This document shows positions 42,590-53,434 of a stretch of DNA of 64,000 bases, piece by piece. The notes beneath the pieces are model-generated. The model had not been told where the DNA came from. It searched no databases and saw only the letters and a program-made list of their open reading frames with translations. Origin of the DNA: Amycolatopsis sp. EV170708-02-1. Lineage in GTDB: Bacteria; Actinomycetota; Actinomycetes; Mycobacteriales; Pseudonocardiaceae. The position numbers and the translations under genes are program-made. The DNA is taken from the NCBI RefSeq assembly GCF_022479115.1, contig NZ_CP092497.1:3534001-3598000 (forward strand), written 5' to 3'. Each line of letters begins with the position of its first letter. Positions within the stretch are counted from its first letter, which is position 1.

Positions 42590-43825
42590 GTGATCGAACC
42601 GTTCGAGGTGCGGATCCCCGAAGTCGCCATCGAAGACCTGCGCACCCGGCTGCGCGCGACGCGCTGGCCCGAGCCGGCCACCGTCGACGACTGGGAACAG
42701 GGTGTCCCGCTGGACTTCGCGCGGGAGTTGTGCCGGTACTGGGCCGAAGACTACGACTTCGGGCTGGCCGCCCGGGTCAACGCTTTCCCGGGCTTCAAGA
42801 CCACTGTGGACGGTCTCGGGATCCACTTCCTGCATGTTCGCTCGCCGGAGCCGGACGCGACGCCGCTCGTGCTCACGCATGGCTGGCCGGGGTCGGTCGT
42901 GGAGTTCCTCGACGTGCTCGGGCCGCTGACCGATCCCGTCGCGCACGGGGGCGATCCCGCGGACGCGTTCCATGTCGTGGCGCCGTCGCTGCCGGGGTTC
43001 GGCTGGAGCGGCAAACCGTCGTCGACGGGGTGGAACGTCGAGCGCATCGCCAGGGCCTGGGACGAGCTGATGGGCCGGCTCGGCTACGAGCGGTACGTCG
43101 CGCAGGGTGGCGACTGGGGCGCAGGGGTGACGAACATGCTCGCCAAGGTCGTCCCGGAGCGGCTGATCGGTGTCCACGTGAACATGGCGGGCGTCCCGTA
43201 CGACGAGGCCGTGCTGGGTGAGCCGACGGCGGAGGAGAAATCGGCGATCGCCGATCTCGGGCGGTTCCGCGCAGTCGGGTCGGCGTACGCGCAGCAGCAG
43301 GCCACGCGTCCGCAGACCGTGGGCTACGGGCTCACCGACTCACCGGCGGCGCAGGCCGCGTGGATCGCCGAGAAGTTCTGGGAGTGGACCGACAACGACG
43401 GCTCGCCGGAGAGTGCGCTGTCCTGGCGGCGGATGCTCGACGCGATCTCCGTCTACTGGTTCACCGCGACGGCGGCCTCGTCGGCGCGGATCTACTGGGA
43501 GAGCAAGGAGCGGGACGTCTCGGTCGTTGAAGTTCCTTCGGGTATCTCCATCTTCCCGCGCGAGATCATCCGGCCGTCCCGGCGCTGGGCAGAGCTGCGC
43601 TACACCGATCTTCGCTGGTACGAGGTGCTGGCCAAGGGCGGTCACTTCGCCGCGTTCGAGCAGCCCGAGGCCTTCGTCGGCCAGTTGCGGGGTTCTTGCG
43701 GTCGCTTCGGTAGCGGTGCGTGGCGGTTCCAGGTTTCGGGAAGGCCCTCCTGGGGGATGGCTTCCTTGTGTGGCTTAAGACATGGTGAACTTAGGCTCAC
43801 CTGTATTGCACATATGCGCATGTGA
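42590..43825 (+). CDS. Epoxide hydrolase (EPHX1-like), apparent C-terminal frameshift
   Basis: GTG 42590 is five bases after GGGAGG and matches the family start (VIEPFEVRIPEVAIEDLRTRL). The N-terminal EHN region, LTHGWPGSVVEFLDVL (oxyanion), QGGDWGAG with nucleophile Asp, SVYWFTATAASS (cap tyrosine) and the histidine of KGGHFAAFEQPEAF identify a microsomal-type epoxide hydrolase. After EAFVGQLRG the frame runs on for about 40 residues of unrelated sequence. One extra G in the GGGG at 43689-43692 would restore the expected end GFLRSLR and a stop at 43711-43713. So the true gene probably ends at 43713. Confidence 0.8.
   Translation: MIEPFEVRIPEVAIEDLRTRLRATRWPEPATVDDWEQGVPLDFARELCRYWAEDYDFGLAARVNAFPGFKTTVDGLGIHFLHVRSPEPDATPLVLTHGWPGSVVEFLDVLGPLTDPVAHGGDPADAFHVVAPSLPGFGWSGKPSSTGWNVERIARAWDELMGRLGYERYVAQGGDWGAGVTNMLAKVVPERLIGVHVNMAGVPYDEAVLGEPTAEEKSAIADLGRFRAVGSAYAQQQATRPQTVGYGLTDSPAAQAAWIAEKFWEWTDNDGSPESALSWRRMLDAISVYWFTATAASSARIYWESKERDVSVVEVPSGISIFPREIIRPSRRWAELRYTDLRWYEVLAKGGHFAAFEQPEAFVGQLRGSCGRFGSGAWRFQVSGRPSWGMASLCGLRHGELRLTCIAHMRM
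43786..43824 (+). promoter_or_regulatory. IdeR/DtxR-like box and adjacent palindrome before the CDF gene
   Basis: TGAACTTAGGCTCACCTGT (43786-43804) matches the IdeR/DtxR iron-box consensus at about 14 of 19 positions. Five bases later CACATATGCGCATGTG (43809-43824) has 5-bp arms in inverted orientation. Both lie 40-80 bp before the metal exporter start, in a short AT-richer stretch. They overlap the run-on tail of the upstream epoxide hydrolase frame, which supports that tail being an artefact. Confidence 0.5.
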
Positions 43826-43864
43826 CAATATATTCGGCCTGTCGACTTCACGAGAGGCGGAGCA

Positions 43865-44782
43865 ATGGGTCACGGGCACGGGCATGGGACGGCCTCGCCG
43901 TCGAGCGCGTCAGGCCGCTACCTGAAGAGCTTGACGATCGCGCTGGTCATCGGCGCCGGCTTCATGGTCATGGAGTTCGTCGTCGGGTTCGCCACCGGCT
44001 CGCTCGCGCTGATCTCCGACGCCGCGCACATGTTCACCGACGTCCTCGGCGTCGGCATGGCGCTGGCGGCCATCCTGCTCGCCCGGCGCAGCGGCCCGAC
44101 GCTCACCAGGACGTTCGGCTTCTACCGCGCCGAAGTGCTCGCCGCGCTGGGGAACGCCATCCTGTTGTTCGGCGTCGCGGGCTATGTCCTGGTCGAGGCC
44201 ATCGGCCGGATCAGCGACCCGCCCGCCGTGCCCGGCCTGCCGGTCCTGCTGGCCGCCGCCGCGGGCCTCGTCGCCAACATCGTCTCCTTCATGGTCCTGC
44301 GCAAGGGCGCGGAGGAGAGCATCAACGTCCGGGGCGCGTACCTCGAAGTCCTCGCCGACCTGATCGGCTCCGTCGGGGTGCTGCTGAGCGGCGCGATCAC
44401 GCTGCTGACCGGCTGGCGCTACGCCGACCCGATCATCGGTGTCGCGATCGGCCTGTTCGTCCTGCCGCGTACCTACGCCCTGGCCCGGCGCGCGCTGCGG
44501 ATCCTGTTCCAGCACGCGCCCAAGGGCGTCGACGTCGCCGGGATCCAGGCCGAACTCGGCGGGCTGAAGGGCGTCGAGGACGTCCACGACCTGCACGTCT
44601 GGACGCTGACTTCGGGCATGGAGGTCGCTTCGGCGCACCTCACCATCGCGCCCACCGTCGAGCAGGCCGAGGTGCTCACCGAGGCGCAGAACCTCCTGGC
44701 GAACCGCTACTCGATCGAGCACGCGACCCTGCAGATAGAAGTGCCCCAGTGCGCGCAACGCTGCCGGGAACTCTCCTGGTAG
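43865..44782 (+). CDS. Cation diffusion facilitator metal exporter (CzcD/ZitB-like)
   Basis: The 305-residue protein has six membrane helices, a His-rich N-terminus (MGHGHGHG) and a cytoplasmic C-terminal domain (GVDVAGIQAELGGLKGVEDV). Metal-site motifs are SDAAHMFTDVLG in helix II and LEVLADLIGSVGV in helix V. These HxxxD/LxxxD patterns are usual for zinc-type CDF proteins, where metal is exchanged for protons. The upstream IdeR-like box would instead suggest iron- or manganese-linked control. The frame is intact, unlike four of its neighbours. Confidence 0.88.
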   Translation: MGHGHGHGTASPSSASGRYLKSLTIALVIGAGFMVMEFVVGFATGSLALISDAAHMFTDVLGVGMALAAILLARRSGPTLTRTFGFYRAEVLAALGNAILLFGVAGYVLVEAIGRISDPPAVPGLPVLLAAAAGLVANIVSFMVLRKGAEESINVRGAYLEVLADLIGSVGVLLSGAITLLTGWRYADPIIGVAIGLFVLPRTYALARRALRILFQHAPKGVDVAGIQAELGGLKGVEDVHDLHVWTLTSGMEVASAHLTIAPTVEQAEVLTEAQNLLANRYSIEHATLQIEVPQCAQRCRELSW

Positions 44783-44969
44783 CCCGCGTTTCGTCCTCTG
44801 AATGCGGTAGTTGGCAGAGCGAACTACCGGGCGTGACCGGCGATGACACGTGTCGTCCCTCTGAGCACATGTGTCGTCCATCCAGTCACGCGACATCGCC
44901 ATCCGCGCATCCGGCGGTACGTAGTTGAGACGCACCTGGCTCTGACCCGAATCGCGAAGAATGTAAGGG
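44783..44969. other. Intergenic region between convergent genes
   Basis: 187 bp between the CDF and DUF305 genes. I see no convincing gene. The AT content is slightly raised and there is no strong terminator hairpin. Confidence 0.4.
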
Positions 44970-45676
44970 TCAGGCGGGCAGGGGAGCGGCGCCGCGTTCC
45001 TGGAGCAGGCCCTTCATCAGGGTCATCTCCGCGCCCTGCGAAACGAGCATGCTCTGCGTCAGCGACTTCACGTCCGCGATCGACGTGTGGTCGTGGCCGT
45101 ACTGTGCCATCTCCGTCCCGCCCATGTGGTGCCGCAGCATCAGCTGGAGGAAGAAGACGTCCATCTCCTTGCCGGTCAGCGACCGCAGTTTGGCGAGTTC
45201 GGCGGACGTCGCCATCCCCGGCATCGGCGCGCCGTTCGACGGCTTCATGTCGCCGCCGTGCCCGCCGTGGCCGGACGGCTCGGTCATCCACGTCATGTAG
45301 GCGCCGGTCGTCTGCTCGGGCTGGCCCCACAGGCCGAGCCAGCCCTTCATCCGGCCGACCTGCCCGGTCTGCGTGCGCTCGATGTCGAACGCGAGGGTCT
45401 TGATCGCCGGATCGGTCGTGTGGTCCCGCGCCCAGCCCGCCATGGTGACGGCCTGGAGGTGGTGCACCGACATGTCCTGCGCGAAGCCGACCTCGACCGA
45501 GCCCGCGCCGGGGTCTTCTGCTCCGGCTCGGAGTCGATCAGCCGGGTCGTCAGGGCGCCGAGGCCGAAGCCGAGGATCACCATGACGACCAGGGCGGCCC
45601 CGATCACCAGCCATCGGCTCTTGGCCGACCGTGAAGTGTCGTCGACGGTCTGGAGATCGGGGTCCACTTGGCTCAC
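44970..45676 (-). CDS. DUF305 family membrane-anchored protein (frameshifted in this sequence)
   Basis: GTG 45676 gives MSQVDPDLQTVDDTSRSAKS, then one membrane helix (WLVIGAALVVMVILGFGLGA) and LIDSEPEQKTP. The frame then departs from the family. Another frame, ending at 44970, continues with GAGSVEVGFAQDMSVHHLQA and later MLRHHMGGTEMAQYG, both DUF305 motifs rich in His and Met and typical of copper-related ferritin-like proteins. One missing base around 45508-45514 explains the break. It directly follows the DUF3105 gene (TAA then GTG), a pairing common in actinobacteria. Confidence 0.8.
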
Positions 45677-46515
45677 TTACTTGCTCGCGGGCGCCGAGGG
45701 CTGGGTCGCGGGCGCGGACGGCTGGCCGGCGCCGGGCTGGTCCTGCTGCGTGCCCGCGGTGCCCTTGTAGTCCATCGGCTTCGCGTCCGGCCCCGGCGGG
45801 GTCGGGTCGAAGTCGCCCGGCTCGATCTGCGCGTCGCAGGTGGCGTCACGTTCGGGGTACGCGCCGTACGGGTTGGTGCGCAGGGCGGCGATGAACTGGT
45901 CGATCCGCTCGTCGGAGGCGGAGTCCAGCTTCAGCTGGTGGCCCAGGACTGCAGCGAGATCGGCTTGTCCAGGTTCGGGTACGGCGACATCACCGTGTAC
46001 GGCTTGCCCTCGACGCGCACCTTCAGCAGGTCGAGCGCCTCGCCGGTGATCTGCTGGGGGTTGTAGGCGATCCAGACCGCGCCGTGCTCGAGACCGTGGA
46101 CCATGTTCTCGTTGCGGACGGCCTTCTCGTAGACGACGCCGTTGCACGCGGCCCAGGCCTGGTCGTGCGGACCGCCGAAGGGCGGGGTCTTGTCGTACGC
46201 GACGCGCTCGGCGGCCGAGACGTGCACGGAACCCTCATAGGTGGCCGTGGTCACGCCGGCGATCCGCTTGGACGGGTCCGGGTCCTGCTGCGAAGGCGCG
46301 AAGGCGGCCGCGGCCTCTTCGCGGCTCTTCTGATCGCGCTTGGGCGCCGAAGCGACCATGTAATAGGTGACCACCGAGGCAGCCAGGACGACGATCGCGA
46401 CGACGGCGATGATCGTGCCCCAGGGCGTGCCCTTCTTGGACACGACGGAACTACGGGCGGCCTTCATGGCGTTCTTCGACGACGCGCCCTTTTTTCTGGT
46501 TGTCCCGTTAGCCAT
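45677..46515 (-). CDS. DUF3105 family membrane-anchored protein (frameshifted in this sequence)
   Basis: ATG 46515 starts a basic N-terminus ([18 protein letters not shown]) and one membrane helix ([20 protein letters not shown]). The family motifs [20 protein letters not shown] and [12 protein letters not shown] follow. In this frame the protein stops after ISLQSWATS, whereas a different frame continues with [20 protein letters not shown] and a Pro/Ala-rich end at 45677. Adding one C in CCC at 45942-45944 joins them. The role is unknown; the partner DUF305 suggests an envelope metal or redox function. Confidence 0.8.
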
Positions 46516-46657
46516 GGCTCCTGCGTTCTCCGAAGGGGGTGGTCCCTGCGCGGGCCAGTGTAGAGACCGCGCGTCTGATCACCGTGAACAGTCGCAAGAT
46601 CACCGGCTTGGCTCACACCTTCCGGCGGTCGCTGCGAAGCCCGGACCAGGTCACACC

Positions 46658-46671
46658 TAGAATTCCGCGAG
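46658..46671 (+). promoter_or_regulatory. Leaderless-type promoter for argS operon
   Basis: TAGAAT at 46658-46663 ends seven bases before the GTG start at 46671, and no ribosome site is present. That is the layout of a leaderless actinobacterial transcript. The -35 region is weak. Confidence 0.5.
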
Positions 46672-48325
46672 TGACTCCCGCAGCTCTCGCCGACCTGGTC
46701 CGTAACTCCGCCGTGCAGGTTCTCACCGCGCGCGGCCTCGACGATTCCGTGCTGCCGGAGAAGGTGACGATCGAGCGTCCCCGCAATCCCGAGCACGGCG
46801 ATTACGCGACCAACCTGGCGCTGCAGGTGGCCAAGAAGGCGGGCATGAAGCCCCGCGACTTCGCCGACGCGCTGGCCGAGGCGCTCTCGGCCACCGACGG
46901 CATCGACTCGGCCGAGGTCGCCGGGCCGGGCTTCCTCAACCTGCGGCTCGCCGCCGACGCGCAGGGCCAGATCGTCCAGCAGGTGCTCGACGCCGGCGAG
47001 AAGTACGGCCTCGGCGACGCGCTCGCGGGCGTCAAGATCAACCTGGAGTTCGTCTCGGCGAACCCGACCGGCCCGATCCACCTCGGCGGCACCCGCTGGG
47101 CCGCGGTGGGCGACGCGCTGGGCCGCGTGCTGTCCGCACAGGGCGGCCTGGTCACCCGGGAGTACTACTTCAACGACCACGGCGCGCAGATCGACCGCTT
47201 CGTCCGGTCCCTGATCGCCGCCGCCAAGGGCGAGCCCGCCCCGAGGACGGCTACGCGGGCGGCTACATCAACGACATCGCCGCCGAGGTCATCCGCCAGG
47301 AGCCGAGCGCGCTCTCGCTGCCCGACGACGAGCGGGCCGAGACCTTCCGCCGCGTCGGCATCGAGCTGATGTTCACCGAGATCAAGCAGAGCCTGCACGA
47401 GTTCGGCACCGATTTCGACGTCTACTTCCACGAGAACTCGCTGCACGAGTCCGGCGCGGTGGCGTCCTCGGTCCAGCAGCTGAAGGACTCCGGGAACCTG
47501 TACTTCGAGGACGGCGCCTGGTGGCTCAAGTCCAAGGAGCACGGCGACGACAAGGACCGCGTCGTCATCAAGAAGGACGGCAACCCGGCCTACATCGCCG
47601 GTGACCTCGCCTACTTCCAGGACAAGCGCAAACGCGGCTTCGACCTCTGCATCTACATGCTCGGCGCGGACCACCACGGTTACATCGCCCGGCTCAAGGC
47701 CGCCGCTGCCGCCTTCGGTGACGACCCGGCCGTCGTCGAGGTGCTGATCGGCCAGATGGTCAACCTCGTCTCCGAGGGCAAACCCGTCCGGATGAGCAAG
47801 CGCGCCGGCACCGTGATCACCATGGAGGACCTCGTCGGCACCGTCGGCGTCGACGCGGCCCGCTACGAGCTGATCCGCTACTCCGTCGATTCCACTTTGG
47901 ACATCGACCTGGACCTGCTTCGCAAGCACTCCAACGACAATCCGGTCTACTACGTCCAGTACGCCCACGCGCGGCTGGCCTCGTTGCAGCGCAACGCCGC
48001 CGACCTCGGCCTGAAAACGGATGGCGCTGTCGACTTCGGGCTGCTTACGCTGCCCGCCGAGGGCGATCTGATCCGCACGATCGGCGAATTCCCGACCATC
48101 CTCCGCCGGGCCGCACAGCTGCGCGAACCGCACCGCGTCGCCCGGTACCTCGAAGAACTCGCCGGCGCGTACCACAAGTTCTACACCGTGGGCCGTGTTC
48201 TTCCCCAGGGCGACGAGGAGGCCACCCCCCTCACGTTCGCCCGGCTCGCGCTGTGCCAGGCCGCCCGCCAGGTGCTGGCGAACGGCCTCAACGTGCTCGG
48301 TGTCTCTGCTCCGGAACGGATGTAA
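46671..48325 (+). CDS. argS: Arginyl-tRNA synthetase (one-base frameshift in this sequence)
   Basis: GTG 46671 begins [18 protein letters not shown], the ArgS N-terminal additional domain. [20 protein letters not shown] is the class I HIGH-type motif, [20 protein letters not shown] the KMSKS-equivalent region, and the C-terminal DALR domain includes [20 protein letters not shown]. The frame shifts after KGEPAP at about 47244. One added G turns the run into [17 protein letters not shown] and joins the second frame, which ends in APERM at 48325. As the gene is essential, sequencing error is the likely cause. lysA follows after 6 bp. Confidence 0.9.
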
Positions 48326-48331
48326 CCCAGA

Positions 48332-49765
48332 ATGGCTCACCCCGCGGGCCCCCGCCACGCCGACGTCTACCCCCACGCCGACGCCTCCGGTTTCCCGCCG
48401 TCGAGTCCGGAAGAACTCGACAGGCTGTACCCGAAAGTCTGGCCCCGCAACACTTTCCGCGGCGGCGACGGTGTCGTCCGCATCGCCGGCGTCGACGTCC
48501 GCGAACTCGCCGAGAAGTACGGCACGCCGCTGTTCGTCGTCGACGAGGCCGATTTCAAGTCCCGGTGCGCCGACTACGCCGAGGCGTTCGACGACCCGGC
48601 GCTCGTGCACTACGCGTCCAAGGCGTTCCTGTCCATCGAGATCGCCCGCTGGGTGGCCGAGCAGGGGCTGAGCCTGGACGTCTGCAGCGGCGGCGAGCTC
48701 GCCGTGGCGCAGCGCGCGAACTTCCCGGCCGAGCGGATCACCTTCCACGGCAACAACAAGTCGCTGTCCGAGCTGGAAGCCGCCGTCGAAGCCGGCGTCG
48801 GCACGGTCGTGGTCGACTCCTATTACGAGATCGCGCGGCTGGCCGACGTCGCCGCCCGCCACGACGTCGTGCAGAACGTCCTCATCCGGGTGACCGTCGG
48901 CGTCGAGGCGCACACCCACGAGTTCATCGCGACCGCGCACGAGGACCAGAAGTTCGGTTTCTCGCTGGCCTCCGGTGACGCGGCCGAGGCCGTGCGACGC
49001 GTGCTCAACGCGCCGTCGCTCAAGCTGATCGGCCTGCACAGCCACATCGGTTCGCAGATCTTCGACGCCGACGGTTTCGAGGTCGCGGCCCGCCGCGTGG
49101 TCGGCCTGCTGGCCGAACTCGCCAAGGAGCACGGCTCCGATCTGCTCGACCAGCTGTCGATCGTCGACCTCGGCGGTGGTTTCGGTATCGCCTACACCGA
49201 CAAGGACAACCCGCCCCCGCCCGCGCAGATGATCACGCAGATCCGCGAGATCGTCCGCAAGGAATGCGAGTACGCGGGCCTTCCGGTGCCGAAGATCGCC
49301 GGCGAGCCCGGCCGCGCCATCGCCGGCCCCGGCACGATCACGCTGTACGAGGTCGGCACCATCAAGGACGTCTCGCTCGGCGACAAGGCCGCGCGCCGCT
49401 ACGTCAGCGTCGACGGCGGGATGAGCGACAACATCCGCACCGCCCTCTACGACGCGGTGTACGACTGCCGTCTCGTATCGCGGTCCTCCGACGACGACGG
49501 GGACGGCCAGGCGGGCGCCGCACTGTCCCGGGTCGTGGGAAAACACTGTGAGTCCGGCGACATCGTCGTCCGTGACTGCTGGCTCCCCGACACCCTTGCT
49601 CCCGGCGACCTGCTCGCCGTGGCGGCCACCGGGGCGTACTGCTACTCGATGGCCAGCGGGTACAACCGGCAGCCGCGGCCCGCGGTGGTGGCCGTGCGCA
49701 ACGGCAGCGCCCGCGTGCTGCTGCGGCGGGAGACGACGGACGACATGCTGCGCCTGGAGGTCTAG
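48332..49765 (+). CDS. lysA: Diaminopimelate decarboxylase
   Basis: A 477-residue fold-III PLP enzyme that makes lysine from meso-diaminopimelate. [17 protein letters not shown] holds the Schiff-base lysine, [16 protein letters not shown] and [11 protein letters not shown] the PLP phosphate contacts, [17 protein letters not shown] the substrate-side region, and [19 protein letters not shown] the catalytic cysteine of the dimer partner (DxC-like). Its 30-residue N-terminal lead and the C-terminal [13 protein letters not shown] are normal for actinobacteria. It sits between argS and hom, the conserved actinobacterial order. Confidence 0.97.
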   Translation: MAHPAGPRHADVYPHADASGFPPSSPEELDRLYPKVWPRNTFRGGDGVVRIAGVDVRELAEKYGTPLFVVDEADFKSRCADYAEAFDDPALVHYASKAFLSIEIARWVAEQGLSLDVCSGGELAVAQRANFPAERITFHGNNKSLSELEAAVEAGVGTVVVDSYYEIARLADVAARHDVVQNVLIRVTVGVEAHTHEFIATAHEDQKFGFSLASGDAAEAVRRVLNAPSLKLIGLHSHIGSQIFDADGFEVAARRVVGLLAELAKEHGSDLLDQLSIVDLGGGFGIAYTDKDNPPPPAQMITQIREIVRKECEYAGLPVPKIAGEPGRAIAGPGTITLYEVGTIKDVSLGDKAARRYVSVDGGMSDNIRTALYDAVYDCRLVSRSSDDDGDGQAGAALSRVVGKHCESGDIVVRDCWLPDTLAPGDLLAVAATGAYCYSMASGYNRQPRPAVVAVRNGSARVLLRRETTDDMLRLEV

Positions 49766-49768
49766 CAA

Positions 49769-51079
49769 GTGTCTACTGTAGACGGACGCGTGATCAGGGT
49801 CGCCCTGCTCGGCTGCGGGACGGTCGGTGGCGAGGTCGTCCGGCTGCTCACCGAGCAGGCCGAGGAACTGGCCGCCAGGGCGGGCGCCAGGGTGGAGCTG
49901 GCGGGTATCGCGGTGCGGCGCCCCGACAAGCACCCCGAGCTGCCGCCGGAGCTGGTGACGTCCGACGTGACGAAGCTCGTGACCTCCCCGGACGTCGACG
50001 TCGTCGTCGAGCTGGTCGGCGGTATCGAGCCGGTGCGGCAGTGGCTGCTCGACGCGCTCAAGGCCGGGAAATCCGTTGTCACGGCGAACAAAGCGCTGCT
50101 GGCCGAGCATTCCGCGGAGCTGTTCGAGGCCGCCGACGCGGCGGGTGTGGACCTGTACTTCGAGGCGGCCGTGGCCGGGGCGATCCCGTTGCTGCGCCCG
50201 CTGCGCGAATCGCTGGCGGGCGACCGCATCACCCGGGTGATGGGCATCGTCAACGGCACCACCAACTACATCCTCTCCGCGATGGACTCCACCGGCGCCG
50301 GTTACGCGGAAACGCTGGAAGAGGCCAGCAGGCTCGGATACGCCGAGGCGGACCCGACCGCCGACGTCGACGGCTACGACGCGGCGTCCAAGGCCGCGAT
50401 CCTCGCCTCGCTCGCGTTCCACACCCGGGTGACCGCGTCCGACGTGCACCGCGAGGGCATCGCCGACGTCACCGCGTCGGATCTCGCCGCGGCGAACGTA
50501 CTGGGCCGCACGGTGAAACTGCTCGCCATCTGCGAGCGCGTCACCGCCGACGACGGCACCGAATCCGTTTCGGCGCGCGTGCATCCGGTGATGATCCCGC
50601 GCGGCCATCAGCTCGCCGGGGTCGGCGGCGCGTACAACGCCGTCTACGTCGAGGCCGACGCCGCCGGTGAGCTCATGTTCTACGGTCAGGGCGCCGGTGG
50701 CGCGCCGACCGCGAGTGCCGTGCTCGGCGACCTCGTCGCGGTGGCTCGAAACCGGGTCGTCGGCGGCCGTGGCCCGCGCGAATCCGCGCACGCCGCGCTC
50801 CCGGTCAGGCCGATGGGCCAGACGCCGACGCGGTACCACGTCAGTCTCGACGTGGCCGATCGAGCGGGCGTCCTCGCCCAGGTGGCCCAGGCGTTCGCCG
50901 GGCACGGTGTCAGCATCGCCGCCGTGCGCCAGCGCGACGCGAACGACACGGCCAGCCTGGTCGTGGTCACCCACCTGGCGCCGGACGCGGCATTGCGGTC
51001 CACTGTGGACGACATTGCCAAACTCGATGTGGTGAACCAGGTCGTCAGTGTGATGCGCGTGGAAGGCGAAGACCAGTGA
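49769..51079 (+). CDS. hom: Homoserine dehydrogenase
   Basis: A 436-residue enzyme reducing aspartate semialdehyde to homoserine. [19 protein letters not shown] is the nucleotide-binding motif; [14 protein letters not shown] and [20 protein letters not shown] are the catalytic-domain signatures with the active Lys/Asp residues. Residues about 355-436 are an ACT domain ([20 protein letters not shown]), giving threonine feedback control. GTG 49769 lies 3 bp after lysA, and the stop overlaps thrC. Confidence 0.97.
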   Translation: MSTVDGRVIRVALLGCGTVGGEVVRLLTEQAEELAARAGARVELAGIAVRRPDKHPELPPELVTSDVTKLVTSPDVDVVVELVGGIEPVRQWLLDALKAGKSVVTANKALLAEHSAELFEAADAAGVDLYFEAAVAGAIPLLRPLRESLAGDRITRVMGIVNGTTNYILSAMDSTGAGYAETLEEASRLGYAEADPTADVDGYDAASKAAILASLAFHTRVTASDVHREGIADVTASDLAAANVLGRTVKLLAICERVTADDGTESVSARVHPVMIPRGHQLAGVGGAYNAVYVEADAAGELMFYGQGAGGAPTASAVLGDLVAVARNRVVGGRGPRESAHAALPVRPMGQTPTRYHVSLDVADRAGVLAQVAQAFAGHGVSIAAVRQRDANDTASLVVVTHLAPDAALRSTVDDIAKLDVVNQVVSVMRVEGEDQ

Positions 51080-52137
51080 TTTCCCAACCGTGGCCGGGGA
51101 TCATCCAGGCTTATCCGGACCGGATCCCGGTCCCCTCCGGCGCGAAGGTGATCACGCTCGGCGAAGGCAACACCCCGCTGCTGCCGGCTCCGCATCTGTC
51201 GGAACTGACCGGCTGCGAGGTCTACCTCAAGGTCGAAGGGGCGAACCCGACCGGGTCGTTCAAGGACCGCGGGATGACCGTGGCCATCACGCACGCGCTC
51301 GCCAGCGGGCTCCAGGCGGTCATCTGCGCCTCCACCGGCAACACGTCGGCGTCGGCCGCGGCGTACGCGGCCCGCGCCGGGCTCACCTGCGCGGTGCTCG
51401 TCCCGCAGGGCAAGATCGCGATGGGCAAACTCGCCCAGGCCGTCCTGCACGGCGCGCGGATCCTGCAGGTGGACGGCAACTTCGACGACTGCCTCGAACT
51501 CGCGCAGAAGACCGCGATCGACTACCCGGTGACCTTGGTCAACTCGGTCAACCCGGTGCGGATCGCCGGCCAGAAATCGGCCGCGTTCGAGATCTGCGAC
51601 GTGCTCGGCCGGGCGCCGGACATCCACTGCCTGCCGGTCGGCAACGCGGGCAACATCACCGCTTACTGGGCCGGGTATTCCGAGTACGCGGGCGACGGTG
51701 TGGTGAAGAACACCCCGCGGATGTTCGGTTTCCAGGCGGCCGGTGCCGCGCCTCTCGTGCACGGCGAGCCGGTGGCCGATCCGGACACGATCGCGACCGC
51801 GATCCGCATCGGCAGCCCCGCCTCCTGGGACGGCGCGATGAAGGCGAAGAACGCCTCCGCCGGGCTGTTCGAGGCCATCACCGACGAGAAGATCCTCGAG
51901 GCGTACCGGCTGCTCGCGCGCAAGGAAGGCGTGTTCGTCGAACCCGCCTCGGCGACCAGCGTCGCGGGCCTGCTCGCCACGGCCGCCGACGGACGCCTGC
52001 CGAAGGGCGCGACCGTTGTGTGCACCGTCACCGGACACGGTCTGAAGGATCCGGCCACGGCGCTGGAGGGCAACGTCGAGGTCGAGCCGCTCGCCGTCGA
52101 CCCGACCGCCGTCGCCGCCGCGCTGGACCTGCGATGA
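51076..52137 (+). CDS. thrC: Threonine synthase
   Basis: A 353-residue PLP enzyme converting O-phosphohomoserine to threonine. [16 protein letters not shown] is the entry motif, [18 protein letters not shown] holds the PLP lysine, [20 protein letters not shown] binds the phosphate, and [15 protein letters not shown] ends the fold. Length and motifs fit the short bacterial class. GTG 51076 overlaps the hom stop by four bases, and its stop overlaps thrB in the same way. Confidence 0.97.
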   Translation: MISQPWPGIIQAYPDRIPVPSGAKVITLGEGNTPLLPAPHLSELTGCEVYLKVEGANPTGSFKDRGMTVAITHALASGLQAVICASTGNTSASAAAYAARAGLTCAVLVPQGKIAMGKLAQAVLHGARILQVDGNFDDCLELAQKTAIDYPVTLVNSVNPVRIAGQKSAAFEICDVLGRAPDIHCLPVGNAGNITAYWAGYSEYAGDGVVKNTPRMFGFQAAGAAPLVHGEPVADPDTIATAIRIGSPASWDGAMKAKNASAGLFEAITDEKILEAYRLLARKEGVFVEPASATSVAGLLATAADGRLPKGATVVCTVTGHGLKDPATALEGNVEVEPLAVDPTAVAAALDLR

Positions 52138-53015
52138 CGCTGCTCAAGATCAAGGTCCCGGCGTCTTCGGCGAACCTCGGCCCGGGGTTCGACGCGCTCG
52201 GCCTGGCGCTCGCGCTGTACGACCGCGTCGAACTCCAGATCACCGACGCGGGGCTCAAGATCGAAGTGACCGACGTCGGCGCGGGCGGCGTGGACGACGT
52301 CCCGACCGACGAATCGCACCTGGTCGTGCGGGCTTTCCGGCGCGGTTGTGAGCACCTCGGCCTCCGGCCGCCCGGCCTGCACCTCCGCTGTTTCAACGCC
52401 ATCCCGCACGCCCGCGGCCTCGGCTCGTCCGCGTCCGCCGTGGTGACCGGTGTCGCGGCGGCGTACGCGCTGGCTGAGAAGCCCCTGGACGACGAAGCCC
52501 TGCAGCTGGCCGCCGGGTTCGAGGGACACGCCGACAACGCCGCGGCGAGCCTGCTGGGCGGCTTCGTGGTGGCGTGGAACGAGGGCGAGCGGTTCCGCGC
52601 CGAACGGCTCCAGCCGCATCACGACATCCGGCCCGTGGTCGCCGTCCCGGCGCTGCGGTCCTCGACCGACGCCACCCGCGGGCTGCTTCCCGCCCAGGTC
52701 CCGCACGCCGACGCCGCGTTCACGGCCGGTCGCGCGGCGCTCGCGGTGCACGCGCTGACCGCGCGCCCGGACCTGTTGCTCTCCGCGACCGAAGATCGGC
52801 TCCATCAGCATTACCGGGCGTCCGCGTACCCGGCGAGCAGCGAATTGGTGCGCGCGCTGCGGGCCGAAGGGGTGGCCGCGGCCATCTCCGGCGCAGGTCC
52901 GACGGTGCTCGCGCTGACCACCGAGGGAATACTCCCGGCCGGCGTCGACGTTACGTCTTTCGACGTCACCGAGCTGCCGATCGATCCGGGCGGCGTTCAG
53001 GTTGCGGCTCAGTAA
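52134..53015 (+). CDS. thrB: Homoserine kinase
   Basis: A 293-residue GHMP kinase. [20 protein letters not shown] is the GHMP N-terminal signature, [20 protein letters not shown] the ATP-binding loop and [14 protein letters not shown] the C-terminal Gly-rich motif. It phosphorylates homoserine for ThrC, and is translationally coupled to it (ATGA at 52134). End of the argS-lysA-hom-thrC-thrB operon. rho follows after a 419-bp leader. Confidence 0.97.
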   Translation: MTLLKIKVPASSANLGPGFDALGLALALYDRVELQITDAGLKIEVTDVGAGGVDDVPTDESHLVVRAFRRGCEHLGLRPPGLHLRCFNAIPHARGLGSSASAVVTGVAAAYALAEKPLDDEALQLAAGFEGHADNAAASLLGGFVVAWNEGERFRAERLQPHHDIRPVVAVPALRSSTDATRGLLPAQVPHADAAFTAGRAALAVHALTARPDLLLSATEDRLHQHYRASAYPASSELVRALRAEGVAAAISGAGPTVLALTTEGILPAGVDVTSFDVTELPIDPGGVQVAAQ

Positions 53016-53434
53016 AGCCTCGGTCACATGCCGGAGCCCCGCCCCGCCACGCGGGGGGTGGTTGTTGCACCGGACCGTGGCGCGGTCTACCCTCGGGGGC
53101 GTTCGATCACCGTGCGTTTCCGCACCCGGTGCCGGTCCAGGTGACCAGTGTCATCCTTGGCCCGCATCCTTCGTTGATCCGCCAGTTCCGTACACCGCCT
53201 GGCAAGCGGGGAGTAGCGGATGGACGCAGGCGGGTTCCCGGTTCCGGCGGTGCCGAATTCCGCTTCCTCCGTTTGGAGGACGCAAATCCCTGTGCTGGAG
53301 GCCTTCTAGCTGTGTTCAACACGGCCGAGGAGCTGATCGCCCGTATCGGGGGCCAATTACGCCGTTTCGCAATCGGACGCGAGCGGCGGTCCGCTGATCC
53401 ACCTGGAGGCGTGGATCGGTCAGGAAGGACATTT
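53016..53434 (+). promoter_or_regulatory. Long rho 5' leader
   Basis: This 419-bp gap between thrB and rho has no convincing gene. It presumably contains the rho promoter and an extended untranslated leader, as rho is often autoregulated. A small hairpin CCTCCG/TTTGGAGG lies near 53268, and GGAAGGA precedes GTG 53435. GGGGCGTTCGATCACCGTGC around 53095 may be near the promoter, but no clear -35/-10 pair is seen. Confidence 0.4.

Noticed and set aside
43714..43825. Genuine C-terminal extension of the epoxide hydrolase
   Set aside because: The tail has no family similarity, overlaps a regulatory-looking region, and a one-base correction gives the expected end.
47165..50974. Minus-strand open frame of 1269 codons opposite argS, lysA and hom
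   Set aside because: Shadow of well-identified housekeeping genes; composition is typical of the complementary frame of GC-rich codons.
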